From assembly GCF_042648145.1 (NCBI RefSeq), contig NZ_JBHRWV010000007.1, positions 496,001 through 560,000 of the forward strand: DNA of 64,000 nucleotides, given 5' to 3'. The notes beneath the pieces were generated by a model. It was not told the DNA's origin. It saw nothing but the letters and a program-made list of their open reading frames with translations, and ran no database searches. This document shows positions 1-8,588 of this stretch, piece by piece. Origin of the DNA: Salinicoccus sesuvii. Lineage in GTDB: Bacteria > Bacillota > Bacilli > Staphylococcales > Salinicoccaceae. The translations under genes and the position numbers were made by a program. The stretch's first letter is position 1; each line of letters opens with the position of its first letter.

Positions 1-545
1 ACTGCTGTATCGGGACGGAAGTCTTTCACACCCATCAGCTGGAACGAAGACAGCTCCATAACTAGGATATCGTCCTTAGTTGCTTCTGCCGCTGCTTCCG
101 ATGCCGGGTAACCGATGTTCCCACATAGTATCGGCGACAGCCCTGAACGTTCGAGCATTTCACCAATCAAATGTGTTACCGTCGTCTTACCATTCGTACC
201 AGTAATACCGATGATCGGTGCATCTGTCATATGATACGCGAGTTCAACTTCGGTTATTATCGGTATATCTCTGTCAGCAGCGGTTTCAAGAAATGGAATG
301 GTATATGGTATACCTGGATTTTTGACAATCAGTTCAGCATCATTCAACAAACTTGTCGGGTGGTGGCCATCGACAATATCAACACCCCACCCTTTCATCG
401 TTTGACGTACTTTTTCATCTGCAATGATTTCGTTTGTCGTCAATGTAACGACAGCACCGAGAGATACAAGCGCTGAAACAGCGCTCCGACCGCTGCGACC
501 GTATCCTAAAACAACAACGTTCTTATTCTCAAAACTATGTGTCAT
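1..545 (-). CDS. murD: UDP-N-acetylmuramoylalanine--D-glutamate ligase, N-terminal part (runs off window)
   Basis: MurD adds D-glutamate to UDP-MurNAc-L-Ala in the cytoplasm, an ATP-dependent step of peptidoglycan precursor synthesis. About 181 codons are visible, from ATG at 545 to the window edge, so the C-terminal half is missing. The N-terminus carries the Rossmann-like UDP-binding start VVVLGYGRSGRSAV, and the Mur-ligase ATP loop GITGTNGKTTVTH lies near residue 115, followed by LCGNIGYPASEAA. The start codon directly abuts the TAG stop of mraY with no gap, which implies translational coupling. Gene order mraY-murD is the conserved division and cell wall (dcw) cluster order. Identification is firm. 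Confidence 0.95.
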   Translation of the reverse strand, partial: MTHSFENKNVVVLGYGRSGRSAVSALVSLGAVVTLTTNEIIADEKVRQTMKGWGVDIVDGHHPTSLLNDAELIVKNPGIPYTIPFLETAADRDIPIITEVELAYHMTDAPIIGITGTNGKTTVTHLIGEMLERSGLSPILCGNIGYPASEAAAEATKDDILVMELSSFQLMGVKDFRPDTA

Positions 546-1508
546 CTAAAGCGCCCCCAGTAGCACACCAATAGTGCCTGCAATAATGCCGACAGTCCAA
601 AACACGATAACTATCTTCCATTCACTCCATCCACCAAGTTCGAAGTGATGATGAATCGGTGTCATTCTGAATACCCTTTTGCCAGTTAGTTTGTAAGAAG
701 CGACCTGAATCATCACTGAGGCAGTCTCAAAAACAAAGACGATACCAATGAGCAGCAACAGCAGACTTTCATTGAGCATAATCGATACTGTTGCAATGAT
801 GCCACCGAGTGCCAAGGAACCTGTGTCGCCCATGAACAACTTTGCCGGATACTTGTTGTAGATAAGGAACCCAAGCAATGCACCAATCATTATCAGTAGG
901 AAAAGCGCTATCGTCATTTCATCTTGCATAATCGCTATGACTAGGAAACTTGAAAAAGCTATGATGGACAGTCCTGTGGCTAGACCATCGAGCCCATCAG
1001 TTAAATTGACTGCATTTGAGAAACCTACTTGCCAGAAAACAATCCACAATATGAATAGTATGCCGAGCGGAATGTCAATATCTGTTGCAGGTATGCTTAT
1101 GCTCGTATCGATATCTGTAATAGCCTGGGTCATAATGAAATAGACAATGACAGAAACGATAATCTGGGCAAGAAATTTCTGTTTGGAAGATAACCCTCTG
1201 TTGTCCTTTTTGACAACAATAATATAGTCGTCAATGAAGCCAATTAGTCCAAAACCGACTGTCACGATGACAAGAACCAGCATCTTATAGGCATCTTCCA
1301 CCACTAGTAGTGCAATGATAGACAAGAGGATGACCGGGATTAAGTAGGTCAGCCCTCCCATCGTCGGTGTACCCGTCTTTACTTGGTGACTTTTCGGACC
1401 TTCGACACGGATCGACTGTCCAAATTTCATTCGTTTTAGTAATGGTATGGTCACCGGTACTAGTATGAGTGTGCTGATGAATGCAATGATTGGAAATAGA
1501 TAATTCAT
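546..1508 (-). CDS. mraY: phospho-N-acetylmuramoyl-pentapeptide transferase
   Basis: MraY is the integral membrane enzyme that transfers phospho-MurNAc-pentapeptide to undecaprenyl phosphate, forming lipid I. The 320 residues match the family length and contain about ten hydrophobic segments. Family motifs are visible: FIDDY (91-95), NLTDGLDGL (168-176), GDTGS (227-231) and the cytoplasmic HHHFE (286-290). The GAGGAGG ribosome site at 1514-1520 overlaps the stop of the upstream pbp1 gene, so the two are likely translated in concert. It sits between pbp1 and murD in the dcw cluster. Nothing is unusual. Confidence 0.97.
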   Translation of the reverse strand: MNYLFPIIAFISTLILVPVTIPLLKRMKFGQSIRVEGPKSHQVKTGTPTMGGLTYLIPVILLSIIALLVVEDAYKMLVLVIVTVGFGLIGFIDDYIIVVKKDNRGLSSKQKFLAQIIVSVIVYFIMTQAITDIDTSISIPATDIDIPLGILFILWIVFWQVGFSNAVNLTDGLDGLATGLSIIAFSSFLVIAIMQDEMTIALFLLIMIGALLGFLIYNKYPAKLFMGDTGSLALGGIIATVSIMLNESLLLLLIGIVFVFETASVMIQVASYKLTGKRVFRMTPIHHHFELGGWSEWKIVIVFWTVGIIAGTIGVLLGAL

Positions 1509-1519
1509 TTTGTCCTCCT

Positions 1520-3670
1520 CTAATCTTCAGGGTCGTTCGATGATAATGTGACTTCAAGCATCTCTTCATCATTCAAAATCGTGCCGGGTTCAATGGACTG
1601 CGATTTTACATACCCCTCTCCTTCTACAACAACATCTGCTCCGATGAAGTCACCAAAAAGCACTACTTCACGTTTTGATAGGCCAGAAAGATCGGGCATC
1701 GTCGCGTCTCCTTCAGTCTTAACGAAGAAGGATTCGTAAGGTAACAGCGTTTCATTCTTAGGATAGTGGTCTTCCACCGCTTCGCCGTCTCCAACAACTA
1801 CGGTCTGGATGTTCGAGTCTGATATGAATGGAATTTCCGACAAGTTCTCTCCTGAATAGTCCTCAACATCTATTGCTTCAGCTCCTTGATCACTTCCTGA
1901 TTGTCCGACTGTCAGATATTTGAGCGTCCGTTCCATCAATGGGTTGAAACCTGGCATGACACCAATGTCCCACGTATCGGATTTGTTTTTTGAAGCAAGC
2001 TTCACACCATAGTATACAATCACTTCGGGGTCATCCTTTGGAGCGTATCCCATGAACGAAGTTAAGAATTCGTATGGACCATTCATATAACCACCATTTT
2101 CAGGATCAATTACCTGGGCGGTTCCAGATTTGCCTGACACCTCGTAATCATCAAGCAAATATTGTGAGTTCCTGTCCATGGAACCACCGACCAATGTGTT
2201 AAGTTGTTCATGTGTTTGCTCTGCAGCCTCTTCTGAAATGACTTGGCGTATGACTGTTTCCTTACCTTGATGTAGTACTTCTCCGGTATTCGGGTCAGTA
2301 ATCGATTCGATGACGTATGGTTTCTTCATCTCCCCACCGTTTAGGATTGCTGTCATACCCTGGATCATCTGTATTGGTGTCACGGTTGAGCCCTGACCGA
2401 AAGAAGTTGTTTTCCTCTGCAGCTCACTCTCCCAAGAAAGTGTCCCGGATTGTTCATTCGGGAACTCTGAGTCAGTTGTTTCACCGAAACCAAACTGTTT
2501 ATAATAATCGAGCATTTCGTCTTCACCGACTTTGTCCTGTAAGAGCATCATCAGAGCATTTGACGAATACTGCATTCCTTCATTGTAAGTGATTGTGCCC
2601 CACCCCTCAGTCTCCCAGTCGTGAATAGTGTATCCATCGACATCATAGGAGCCTGATTCGTACAGTGCATCTGGATCATATTCCCCTGCATCGATCGCGG
2701 CAGCAAGACCAAAGACTTTGAAGGTTGAACCTGGCTCAAATGAATACTGGTACAGCATGTTCAGCCAGCTTTTACCAAACCCTTCGCGTGTTCTCGGATT
2801 GAAGGAAGGGCGCTGTCCACTTGCCAGAATCTCACCGGTTTTGGCGTCTGCTACAACAGCAAACAGCTCTTCTGGTTCGAAATGTTCCTCCATCGTATCT
2901 AAAGATTCTTCTAGGTACAGCTGGATATTCGAATCAATTGTAAGCTGCATCTGTGCACCATCTTCTGGTGGTTTGACCGTATCTGAATTCGGCACTATAT
3001 AACCCCACAGATCTTTCGTGTAGTCTATGGTGCCATTCTGACCTCCAAGCACATCATCATAGGCACGTTCTAGACCGAGCTGACCGTGAAGTTCATCCGA
3101 ATCTTCTTGCTGTTCTGCATATCCGATCAAGTGCGAAGCAAAGTCTCCATTGGGATAAAATCTTTTCGTTTCAGGCGTCAGAACAATACCTGGAATATTT
3201 CCATCCTCAAGTGCGTTTTTCTGGTTGTACGAAAGGTCACGTCCTTCTTTGCCAAGTTCCACTTGGAAACGCTCATTTTCTATACCCTCTTCTATGCGTT
3301 TTTGAATATCTTCAGCCGGCATATCAATGATGTCAGCTACTGCCTCGGCTGTTTCTTCGGGATCTGTAACGTGATTCGGATAATCCGAATCTGTAACCAG
3401 CGCCAGGCGATATGCTTCCATATCGCTTGCCAGAACGTTACCATGACGATCCACTATTTCCCCACGTGCTGCTTCACTGACTGATGTCCGCGTAAACTTG
3501 TCGTGCCCATGAGCGACTAGATCTTCGTCATCTAACGTCTTGTTTACCATCAGATAGATAAACTGCCAAAATATGCAAAGAAAAAGCACTCCTATACCAA
3601 GGTAGATTAGGAGCGCACCAACTGATAGCGTTTTAGTTTTCTCACCAAGCCTGATTCTAATCTTTGCCAT
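1520..3670 (-). CDS. pbpA: penicillin-binding protein 1, division transpeptidase with PASTA domains
   Basis: Class B PBP that cross-links peptidoglycan at the septum. With the ATG at 3670 the protein has 716 residues. It has a short cytoplasmic stretch, one membrane anchor (about 16-41), a dimerisation domain, and a transpeptidase domain with STFK (Ser315/Lys318), SSN (369-371) and KSG (514-516). Two C-terminal PASTA-type repeats follow. An in-frame TTG at 3682 is possible but would leave no gap after the AAAGG motif. The ATG at 3670 leaves a usable gap, so it is preferred. The start lies 14 nt inside ftsL. Partners expected from the family are FtsW and FtsL. S. aureus Pbp1 is the closest named counterpart I recognise. 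Confidence 0.93.
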   Translation of the reverse strand: MAKIRIRLGEKTKTLSVGALLIYLGIGVLFLCIFWQFIYLMVNKTLDDEDLVAHGHDKFTRTSVSEAARGEIVDRHGNVLASDMEAYRLALVTDSDYPNHVTDPEETAEAVADIIDMPAEDIQKRIEEGIENERFQVELGKEGRDLSYNQKNALEDGNIPGIVLTPETKRFYPNGDFASHLIGYAEQQEDSDELHGQLGLERAYDDVLGGQNGTIDYTKDLWGYIVPNSDTVKPPEDGAQMQLTIDSNIQLYLEESLDTMEEHFEPEELFAVVADAKTGEILASGQRPSFNPRTREGFGKSWLNMLYQYSFEPGSTFKVFGLAAAIDAGEYDPDALYESGSYDVDGYTIHDWETEGWGTITYNEGMQYSSNALMMLLQDKVGEDEMLDYYKQFGFGETTDSEFPNEQSGTLSWESELQRKTTSFGQGSTVTPIQMIQGMTAILNGGEMKKPYVIESITDPNTGEVLHQGKETVIRQVISEEAAEQTHEQLNTLVGGSMDRNSQYLLDDYEVSGKSGTAQVIDPENGGYMNGPYEFLTSFMGYAPKDDPEVIVYYGVKLASKNKSDTWDIGVMPGFNPLMERTLKYLTVGQSGSDQGAEAIDVEDYSGENLSEIPFISDSNIQTVVVGDGEAVEDHYPKNETLLPYESFFVKTEGDATMPDLSGLSKREVVLFGDFIGADVVVEGEGYVKSQSIEPGTILNDEEMLEVTLSSNDPED

Positions 3671-4028
3671 ACTTCTCAGCAACCTTTACATTTCCATTGT
3701 CCAGTTCGAGTCCAAGTTCATTAGCTTTTTCATAGATTCTATCGTATGAAGCAAGGTCGGTTACTTCGGTCTTAAGCTCACTAATTTCACCTTCCATGAC
3801 GACGATTTCACTCTCGACTTGGGTGTTTTCAGCCTGCAGTGCGTATGCCTCCATCTTTAGTGAAAGTACATAAATTGCGGCTGCTGCAATCATTGCCATC
3901 AGTAGTAGATATGCAAGTGCTTCGAACTTCTTGATACCGATGACGCGTTTTGCCTTTCTGGTTTCGTGAATCTGTTCCTGCTCTATCTGAGGATGCGGCA
4001 GGGTTTGCTGATAACGTTCTACTGCCAT
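3657..4028 (-). CDS. ftsL: cell division protein FtsL
   Basis: Small bitopic divisome protein of 123 residues. A basic N-terminal cytoplasmic part of about 35 residues is followed by one membrane helix (around 37-57, LLLMAMIAAAAIYVL) and an extracellular coiled coil rich in Glu (around 60-105). It bridges FtsB/DivIC with PBP1-FtsW in related bacteria. Sequence similarity within FtsL is low, so assignment rests on topology, length and its invariable place between rsmH and pbp1. Its 3' end overlaps pbp1 by 14 nt. Confidence 0.88.
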   Translation of the reverse strand: MAVERYQQTLPHPQIEQEQIHETRKAKRVIGIKKFEALAYLLLMAMIAAAAIYVLSLKMEAYALQAENTQVESEIVVMEGEISELKTEVTDLASYDRIYEKANELGLELDNGNVKVAEKYGKD

Positions 4029-4039
4029 AATAACACTCC

Positions 4040-4969
4040 CTATTTTTGCTTCTCTGCGATTCTTAGTTTAGCACTGCGTGCACGTGGATTCTCTTCCACT
4101 GCGATGTCATCCGCAACAATCGGTTTTTTGTTGACACGCTTCAAAATGGGTTCATAGGCTTCGGGAATGATTGGCATATTTCGGGGCAGTTCAGGTCCAG
4201 ACTCATATTCTACGAACATCTGCTTGCAGATTCTGTCTTCTAGTGAGTGGAATGTAATCACTGATACGCGTCCGCCCTTGTTCAGAAGGTCGATTGCCTG
4301 TTCAAGAGAACGCTCAAATACGCCAAGCTCATCGTTCACTGCGATTCTCAGTGCTTGGAAAACACGTTTGGCCGGATGGCCACCTGTTCTTCTGAACTTG
4401 TGTGGTATCTGCGATTTGATAATCTCTGTAAGTTCAACAGTTGTTTCAATGGGCTTATCCGCACGTATGCGCTCAATCTCTCTGGCGATTTTCTTAGAAA
4501 ACTTTTCCTCACCGTATCTGAAGAAAATACCTGTCAGCTGCTCATAGGAATATGTATTGACAATCTCGTACGCATCGAGAGACTGACTCTGATCCATGCG
4601 CATATCAAGTCTTGCTTCTTTGGAGTGGCTGAACCCGCGTTCTGTAAGATCCAGTTGGGGGCTTGATACCCCAAGGTCATATAAAATACCATCAATTCCC
4701 GTAATACCTTTTTCAAAAAGCGCTTCTTTCAAATGTTCAAAGTTGGAATGGATAAGTGTGAGGTTTTCACTATCTTTAAGTGTTTTCTCTGCGTTCTGAA
4801 TTGCCAGGCTATCCTGATCAAAAGCAAACAGGTGTCCTGTTGTCAGTTGTTCGAGAAGATAGGCACTGTGCCCGCCACCACCTAATGTGGCATCGACATA
4901 AATGCCATCCGGGCGTATATTCAGCCCGTCCACTGTTTCCTTCAATAGAACGGTATCGTGCCTGAACAT
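4040..4969 (-). CDS. rsmH: 16S rRNA (cytosine1402-N4)-methyltransferase
   Basis: RsmH (MraW) is the SAM-dependent N4-methyltransferase of C1402 in 16S rRNA, in the decoding centre. The 309 residues are typical. The SAM-binding motif DATLGGGGHS is at 26-35, and the family signatures YDLGVSSPQLD and GGRVSVITFHSLEDR are present. The C-terminus keeps the basic segment NPRARSAKLRIAEK. It lies between mraZ and ftsL, 11 nt from each, in one operon. Confidence 0.97.
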   Translation of the reverse strand: MFRHDTVLLKETVDGLNIRPDGIYVDATLGGGGHSAYLLEQLTTGHLFAFDQDSLAIQNAEKTLKDSENLTLIHSNFEHLKEALFEKGITGIDGILYDLGVSSPQLDLTERGFSHSKEARLDMRMDQSQSLDAYEIVNTYSYEQLTGIFFRYGEEKFSKKIAREIERIRADKPIETTVELTEIIKSQIPHKFRRTGGHPAKRVFQALRIAVNDELGVFERSLEQAIDLLNKGGRVSVITFHSLEDRICKQMFVEYESGPELPRNMPIIPEAYEPILKRVNKKPIVADDIAVEENPRARSAKLRIAEKQK

Positions 4970-4980
4970 ATCCTCACATC

Positions 4981-5412
4981 CTATAAATCAAAGTCAATCA
5001 ATTCTTCTGCTATATCTTCATAGTTGGATTCCGAAAGCTCATAAAAGGATTCCCACTTTTCAGTGCTCCATATCTCAATTCTCTGTGAAACACCTATAAC
5101 CGTACATTCTTTTGTTAATTCAGCATAATCTCTTAAGTTTTGTGGAATGTTGATTCTACCCTGCTTATCGACTTCGACTTCAGCTGCGCCTGAAAAGAAC
5201 ATTCTCATGAACTTTCTGGCATCTCTTTTCGTCAAAGGCAGAGTGTTCATTTTCTGTTCGATCTTTGCCCATTCTTCCATTGTATAACCAAACAGACAAT
5301 GATCGAGGCCTCTGGTAATGATGAACTCCTTATCAAGGGCGTCCCTGAACTTACTAGGAACGATCAAGCGTCCTTTTGCATCGAGCTGATGCTTGAATTC
5401 TCCCATGAACAT
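4981..5412 (-). CDS. mraZ: transcriptional regulator MraZ
   Basis: MraZ is an AbrB-like DNA-binding protein that forms ring oligomers and represses its own dcw operon in the bacteria studied. The 143-residue protein has the two repeated family signatures DAKGR (near residue 12) and DKQGR (mid-protein). The frame is open further upstream, but the ATG at 5412 is preceded by GAGGTG at good spacing and gives the usual MFMGEF N-terminus. It heads the rsmH-ftsL-pbp1-mraY-murD operon. Three 10-bp-spaced repeats just upstream are the likely autoregulatory site. Confidence 0.95.
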   Translation of the reverse strand: MFMGEFKHQLDAKGRLIVPSKFRDALDKEFIITRGLDHCLFGYTMEEWAKIEQKMNTLPLTKRDARKFMRMFFSGAAEVEVDKQGRINIPQNLRDYAELTKECTVIGVSQRIEIWSTEKWESFYELSESNYEDIAEELIDFDL

Positions 5413-5441
5413 CAAATCACCTCGCCTATACAAATAATTTA

Positions 5442-5465
5442 CCACATCTCCCCACTCTGTACCAC
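5442..5465 (-). promoter_or_regulatory. probable MraZ operator: three GTGG repeats at 10-bp spacing
   Basis: On the minus strand GTGG occurs at 5465-5462, 5455-5452 and 5445-5442, exactly 10 bp apart, 30-55 nt before the mraZ start. MraZ binds tandem G-rich repeats with one-turn spacing in the systems studied. A CATAAT -10-like element lies just upstream, so binding would block initiation. The role is inferred from position and pattern. Confidence 0.65.
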
Positions 5466-5504
5466 ATATTATGTGTATTTGTCTGAATTTAATTACTTAA
5501 CACG

Positions 5505-5538
5505 AAAAAAGACAGCTTCCAAAGGAAGCTGTCTTTTT
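5505..5538 (-). terminator. intrinsic terminator after bshC
   Basis: Perfect 10-bp stem (5511-5520 with 5524-5533), AAA loop, and a run of six U on the minus strand. It separates bshC from the mraZ operon. Confidence 0.9.
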
Positions 5539-5539
5539 A

Positions 5540-7120
5540 CTAGACCCCTTTTATAACTGTCAGTTTTGTCGTATAACTCAAAATACTCAAATCCACCGTC
5601 GGGAACATCCATGGATGATAGACGCGCTCCTGTAATACTCCCCCAGGCACAACCCTTTCGGCCGTCTCCTCCAGGTCATTGATCTTGCCTCTGAGTGTCT
5701 TCTTCACTTCTAGCTGGTATCTTCGTTTCAGATAGTCGAGTTGTTTGCGATGTACTTTCAAATTTGCCTCAATCAAGTGCTGATACTGCTCTCGCCCCGT
5801 TGTGGCCGACAATTTTTCATAATTCTTTTTGAGGTCAGCACCTATATCGTCCACTTCATTAAGAAATTCTTGGTCAGTGGCATCTGCAAGAAGCATCTCC
5901 TTTTTCTCTTCAACGTCGGCATGAAGATTTTTAGAAACTTCCAGTCCATATTTGCCCAGGAGTTTACCGAGTCGCATATCTTCATGGATGATTTCCATGC
6001 GTTTTAGTACTATCGGCATCGACACGTCCATTGTCTCAAACACTTCATGAAGTTCCCCCCAATATTTTACCTCAGCACCACCGCCAGTAAATATGAGGGT
6101 ATTGAATAGCATCTCCTGCATAAGCGGTCTTGTAACGACATTGTTACTAAAGGTTTCGGGAGTTTCACCAAGCATTTCCATTAGCTCTTCTTTATCAGCT
6201 TGACCTCTATCGGTCTCAAAAATGCCATTGCCTGAGCCGAGTAGAGTCCTGTTGCCTTCAGAACCTGTGAATAGGTGCACATTAGTTTCAGTCTCTATCA
6301 TTGGAGAAAGTCCAAGGGTTTCATTGAATCGCTTCTGACCGTCCCTAAATGACTGATCGATTTTTTCGTGGCGATGAATCATACGTTCAAACATCGGAAT
6401 TTCAAATTCGCGCACCGCTTCGCTGTGAGCATTGAATATGAGCAACCCTTCATCCTTAAACACATCATGAACTAATGCATGGAACAGTTCAGTCCAGTAC
6501 TCGTACTGATGAATCATATCGATGATGTGATTTTTTTTATGGTGCAGTAGACCAGAATCACCACAAGCCTCGATGATTCTTAGAAGTGTTTTTTCCATTT
6601 CAGCAGAATCATATTTATAAAATCCAAGGCTCATCGGCACTGATAGATTCGGTTTGTATGAAATTTTACGGCGGCGTCTATGACGTTTGTCGTAAACGTA
6701 AGTATGATTTACTTCCTCAAAGTCGTGATCTTCTCCGGCAACCCAAAAGACAGGCACTGCTTCATAGGCATGCTCTGTTTTAATCTCTCTTGTCAAAACC
6801 ATAAGTGTGATTATCTTATGCATGATATAACTTGGACTCATGAATAATCCTGCCTGCTGCCCACCGATGACGACACGATTTCCCTTCCGCAATTTCTCTA
6901 TATTCTCACGTTGCGCATCGCTCAGACCGTATCGCTCCATATCATCTTGGATGATGCTTGCAAGCTTTTCGGTATGTTCATGCACCGGGCGATCGAGCAC
7001 CTTTTTTATACTTTCCTCATCATAGGAAAGATGATCGTAGAACTGCATTGTTTTTTGATCTTTATTGTTAAAATTATTTAAGAATTCATCCTGTCCGAAA
7101 TCCAAACATTCAATTTCCAT
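5540..7120 (-). CDS. bshC: bacillithiol biosynthesis cysteine-adding enzyme
   Basis: BshC (YllA) catalyses the last step of bacillithiol synthesis, joining cysteine to glucosaminyl-malate. The 526-residue length fits the family (about 540). Visible family stretches include KGNRVVIGGQQAGLFM, VPVFWVAGEDHDFEEVNH and VLKRMEIIHED, with a Lys/Glu-rich helical C-terminal part. The open frame extends upstream to 7180, but the ATG at 7120 has AAGGAG at correct spacing and gives the conserved MEIECLDF start. It is a single-gene unit with its own promoter (7152-7180) and terminator. It is expected in low-molecular-weight thiol defence of staphylococcal relatives. Confidence 0.93.
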   Translation of the reverse strand: MEIECLDFGQDEFLNNFNNKDQKTMQFYDHLSYDEESIKKVLDRPVHEHTEKLASIIQDDMERYGLSDAQRENIEKLRKGNRVVIGGQQAGLFMSPSYIMHKIITLMVLTREIKTEHAYEAVPVFWVAGEDHDFEEVNHTYVYDKRHRRRRKISYKPNLSVPMSLGFYKYDSAEMEKTLLRIIEACGDSGLLHHKKNHIIDMIHQYEYWTELFHALVHDVFKDEGLLIFNAHSEAVREFEIPMFERMIHRHEKIDQSFRDGQKRFNETLGLSPMIETETNVHLFTGSEGNRTLLGSGNGIFETDRGQADKEELMEMLGETPETFSNNVVTRPLMQEMLFNTLIFTGGGAEVKYWGELHEVFETMDVSMPIVLKRMEIIHEDMRLGKLLGKYGLEVSKNLHADVEEKKEMLLADATDQEFLNEVDDIGADLKKNYEKLSATTGREQYQHLIEANLKVHRKQLDYLKRRYQLEVKKTLRGKINDLEETAERVVPGGVLQERVYHPWMFPTVDLSILSYTTKLTVIKGV

Positions 7121-7151
7121 AATCCGTCTCCTTCTTCGGCTTAGTAATTCG

Positions 7152-7180
7152 ATTATAAATATTATAAACATATAAAACAA
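7152..7180 (-). promoter_or_regulatory. sigma-A type promoter of bshC
   Basis: Minus strand TTGTTT (7180-7175), 17-bp spacer, TATAAT (7157-7152), 32 nt before the bshC start. Its -35 lies back to back with the divergent promoter of the acetyltransferase gene. Confidence 0.65.
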
Positions 7181-7210
7181 TTGAACGGTTTTGAAGAAAT
7201 ATACTATAAT
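7181..7210 (+). promoter_or_regulatory. sigma-A type promoter of the GNAT gene
   Basis: TTGAAC (7181-7186), 18-bp spacer, TATAAT (7205-7210), 21 nt before the ATG at 7232. Confidence 0.7.
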
Positions 7211-7231
7211 GGTCTCAAAGGAGAGAATAAT

Positions 7232-7696
7232 ATGTCAGAAGTGAAACATCTAGCAATCAACTATAAAACTGTAGAAGATTTTAAGAAATTCCGTGAATAC
7301 GGCGCACAGGAACTGCATATGATGCAAGAACTTGAAGGCAATATGATTGATGCAGATATCGACTCCCCATTCTATGGCATCTACGTAGGTGATACATTGG
7401 CTGCGCGCATGTGCCTATATCGCAAAGAAGACGAGCAACAACCCATATTCGATCCTCCCCATGACTATATGGTCATCTGGAAGCTCGAGGTACTTGAGAA
7501 ATATCGCGGCCGAGGTTTTGGTTCTCAATTAATCGAGTTCGCCAAAGACTACGAACTACCAATCAAAGCAATTAGCCGTCAAAATGCACGTGGGTTCTTT
7601 GAAAAACACGGCTTTGAAACGATGAAATACGATATTGATCGGGATATGGCGGATGACCCGTTGATTTTCTATCCAGAAGGCTATGTATTGAACTAA
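7232..7696 (+). CDS. GNAT family N-acetyltransferase, YlbP-like
   Basis: Predicted acetyl-CoA dependent acyltransferase of 154 residues; the substrate is unknown. The GNAT core is visible as MVIWKLEVLEKYRGRGFGSQLIEF, whose RGRGFG segment is the acetyl-CoA pyrophosphate loop, followed by RQNARGFFEKHGFE, the usual motif B. AAAGGAG precedes the ATG at 7232; upstream in-frame codons back to 7181 overlap the promoter and are not used. A YlbP-type acetyltransferase lies beside rpmF in Bacillus and Staphylococcus. It is monocistronic with its own promoter and terminator. Confidence 0.85.
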   Translation: MSEVKHLAINYKTVEDFKKFREYGAQELHMMQELEGNMIDADIDSPFYGIYVGDTLAARMCLYRKEDEQQPIFDPPHDYMVIWKLEVLEKYRGRGFGSQLIEFAKDYELPIKAISRQNARGFFEKHGFETMKYDIDRDMADDPLIFYPEGYVLN

Positions 7697-7707
7697 ATAA
7701 AAACTAT

Positions 7708-7747
7708 AAAAAGTCGCTGGCGGAATAAATCCGCCAGCGACTTTTTA
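7708..7747. terminator. bidirectional terminator between GNAT gene and rpmF
   Basis: A 12-bp perfect stem (7713-7724 with 7730-7741), 5-nt loop, U-rich on the plus side and A-rich before the stem, so it can serve both convergent transcripts. Confidence 0.88.
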
Positions 7748-7759
7748 ATATCGCATCAA

Positions 7760-7933
7760 TTAGTTTGCTACGACGTCTTCACCTTTATAGCTGCCACATT
7801 CTTTACATACACGGTGGGAAAGTTTCATTTCTCCACAGTTAGGGCATTCCACCATACCAGGCACTGAAAGCTTCAAATGCGTACGGCGTTTTCTTTTGCG
7901 TGTAATTGAGGTTCTTCTTTTTGGTACTGCCAT
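7760..7933 (-). CDS. rpmF: 50S ribosomal protein L32
   Basis: L32 is a small zinc-ribbon protein of the large ribosomal subunit. The 57 codons begin MAVPKRRTSITRKRKRRTH, the hallmark of the family. Four cysteines (30, 33, 43, 46) form the zinc site: CPNC and CKEC. AAGGAGG (7940-7946) overlaps the 3' end of the upstream ylbN, so the two are co-transcribed, as in Bacillus. Confidence 0.97.
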   Translation of the reverse strand: MAVPKRRTSITRKRKRRTHLKLSVPGMVECPNCGEMKLSHRVCKECGSYKGEDVVAN

Positions 7934-7935
7934 TT

Positions 7936-8451
7936 CTATTCCTCCTTATTCTCACTGTCGTCTAGCAGCGATTTCAACTTTGCCATTCTCGGATCCAATT
8001 TTTCCGCTTCTTCCCTCATATCCTCTTCCCTTGTAACTGACCAGTTGCTACCACCTGTCAGTTCTTCATCACTTTTGGTAATGACATAAGGAATATTGAC
8101 GACAATCAGTTCACGTACAATGGGTTCGAGATCCAAAGTATGGGTCACTGGATGAACATTTTCAGCCAGTTCGTCGGTCTCGCCCGGTTCTTCAACGAAC
8201 ACTTCTTGTGATTCGATATGAAGAGGCACTTCTATATCTTCAGAAGTACGGCTATCGAGCATATTGACCACTGTATCTATCGTGAGATCGACCAGAATCT
8301 CACGATTCCGTATATGAATCTCACCTTCCACTGAAGTCTCTCCAGTGCCAGTGACATCCTTGCGATCTGTTATTTCTCCGAACTGGACTTTCTCATTTAC
8401 AGCGATTGATTTCTGTTTGAACTTATTAAGCTGTGTTAATGACCATCTCAT
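7936..8451 (-). CDS. ylbN: DUF177 / YceD family protein (YlbN)
   Basis: A cytoplasmic acidic protein of 171 residues, starting MRWSLTQLNKFKQKS with GAGGTGA upstream. The family (YceD, DUF177) is nearly always encoded before rpmF and has been linked to ribosomal RNA or 23S rRNA accumulation in plants and bacteria. The biochemical function is not settled. The C-terminal segment LDPRMAKLKSLLDD matches the usual family ending. It is transcribed from a consensus promoter at 8482-8510 together with rpmF. Confidence 0.88.
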   Translation of the reverse strand: MRWSLTQLNKFKQKSIAVNEKVQFGEITDRKDVTGTGETSVEGEIHIRNREILVDLTIDTVVNMLDSRTSEDIEVPLHIESQEVFVEEPGETDELAENVHPVTHTLDLEPIVRELIVVNIPYVITKSDEELTGGSNWSVTREEDMREEAEKLDPRMAKLKSLLDDSENKEE

Positions 8452-8481
8452 ATAGTTTCACCTCTTATGAGCACAAAAAAC

Positions 8482-8510
8482 ATTGTACCTTCAACAAGGT
8501 TTTCTGTCAA
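8482..8510 (-). promoter_or_regulatory. near-consensus sigma-A promoter of ylbN-rpmF
   Basis: Minus strand TTGACA (8510-8505), 17-bp spacer, TACAAT (8487-8482), about 30 nt before ylbN. This is one of the best promoters in the window, as expected for a ribosomal protein operon. Confidence 0.85.
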
Positions 8511-8551
8511 GTTTTTTTCTTAACACTTCTGATAGCGCTAATGGTATTTTC

Positions 8552-8560
8552 TGATACAAT
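8552..8560 (+). promoter_or_regulatory. extended -10 promoter of tmcAL
   Basis: TGATACAAT (8552-8560) is a TGn-extended -10 without a clear -35, 28 nt before the ATG at 8589. Confidence 0.5.
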
Positions 8561-8588
8561 AACATTAAGGATAAAGGAGTGTCTAATC

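Noticed and set aside
3671..3682. TTG start four codons upstream for pbp1
   Set aside because: The AAAGG motif would abut it; the ATG at 3670 has workable spacing.
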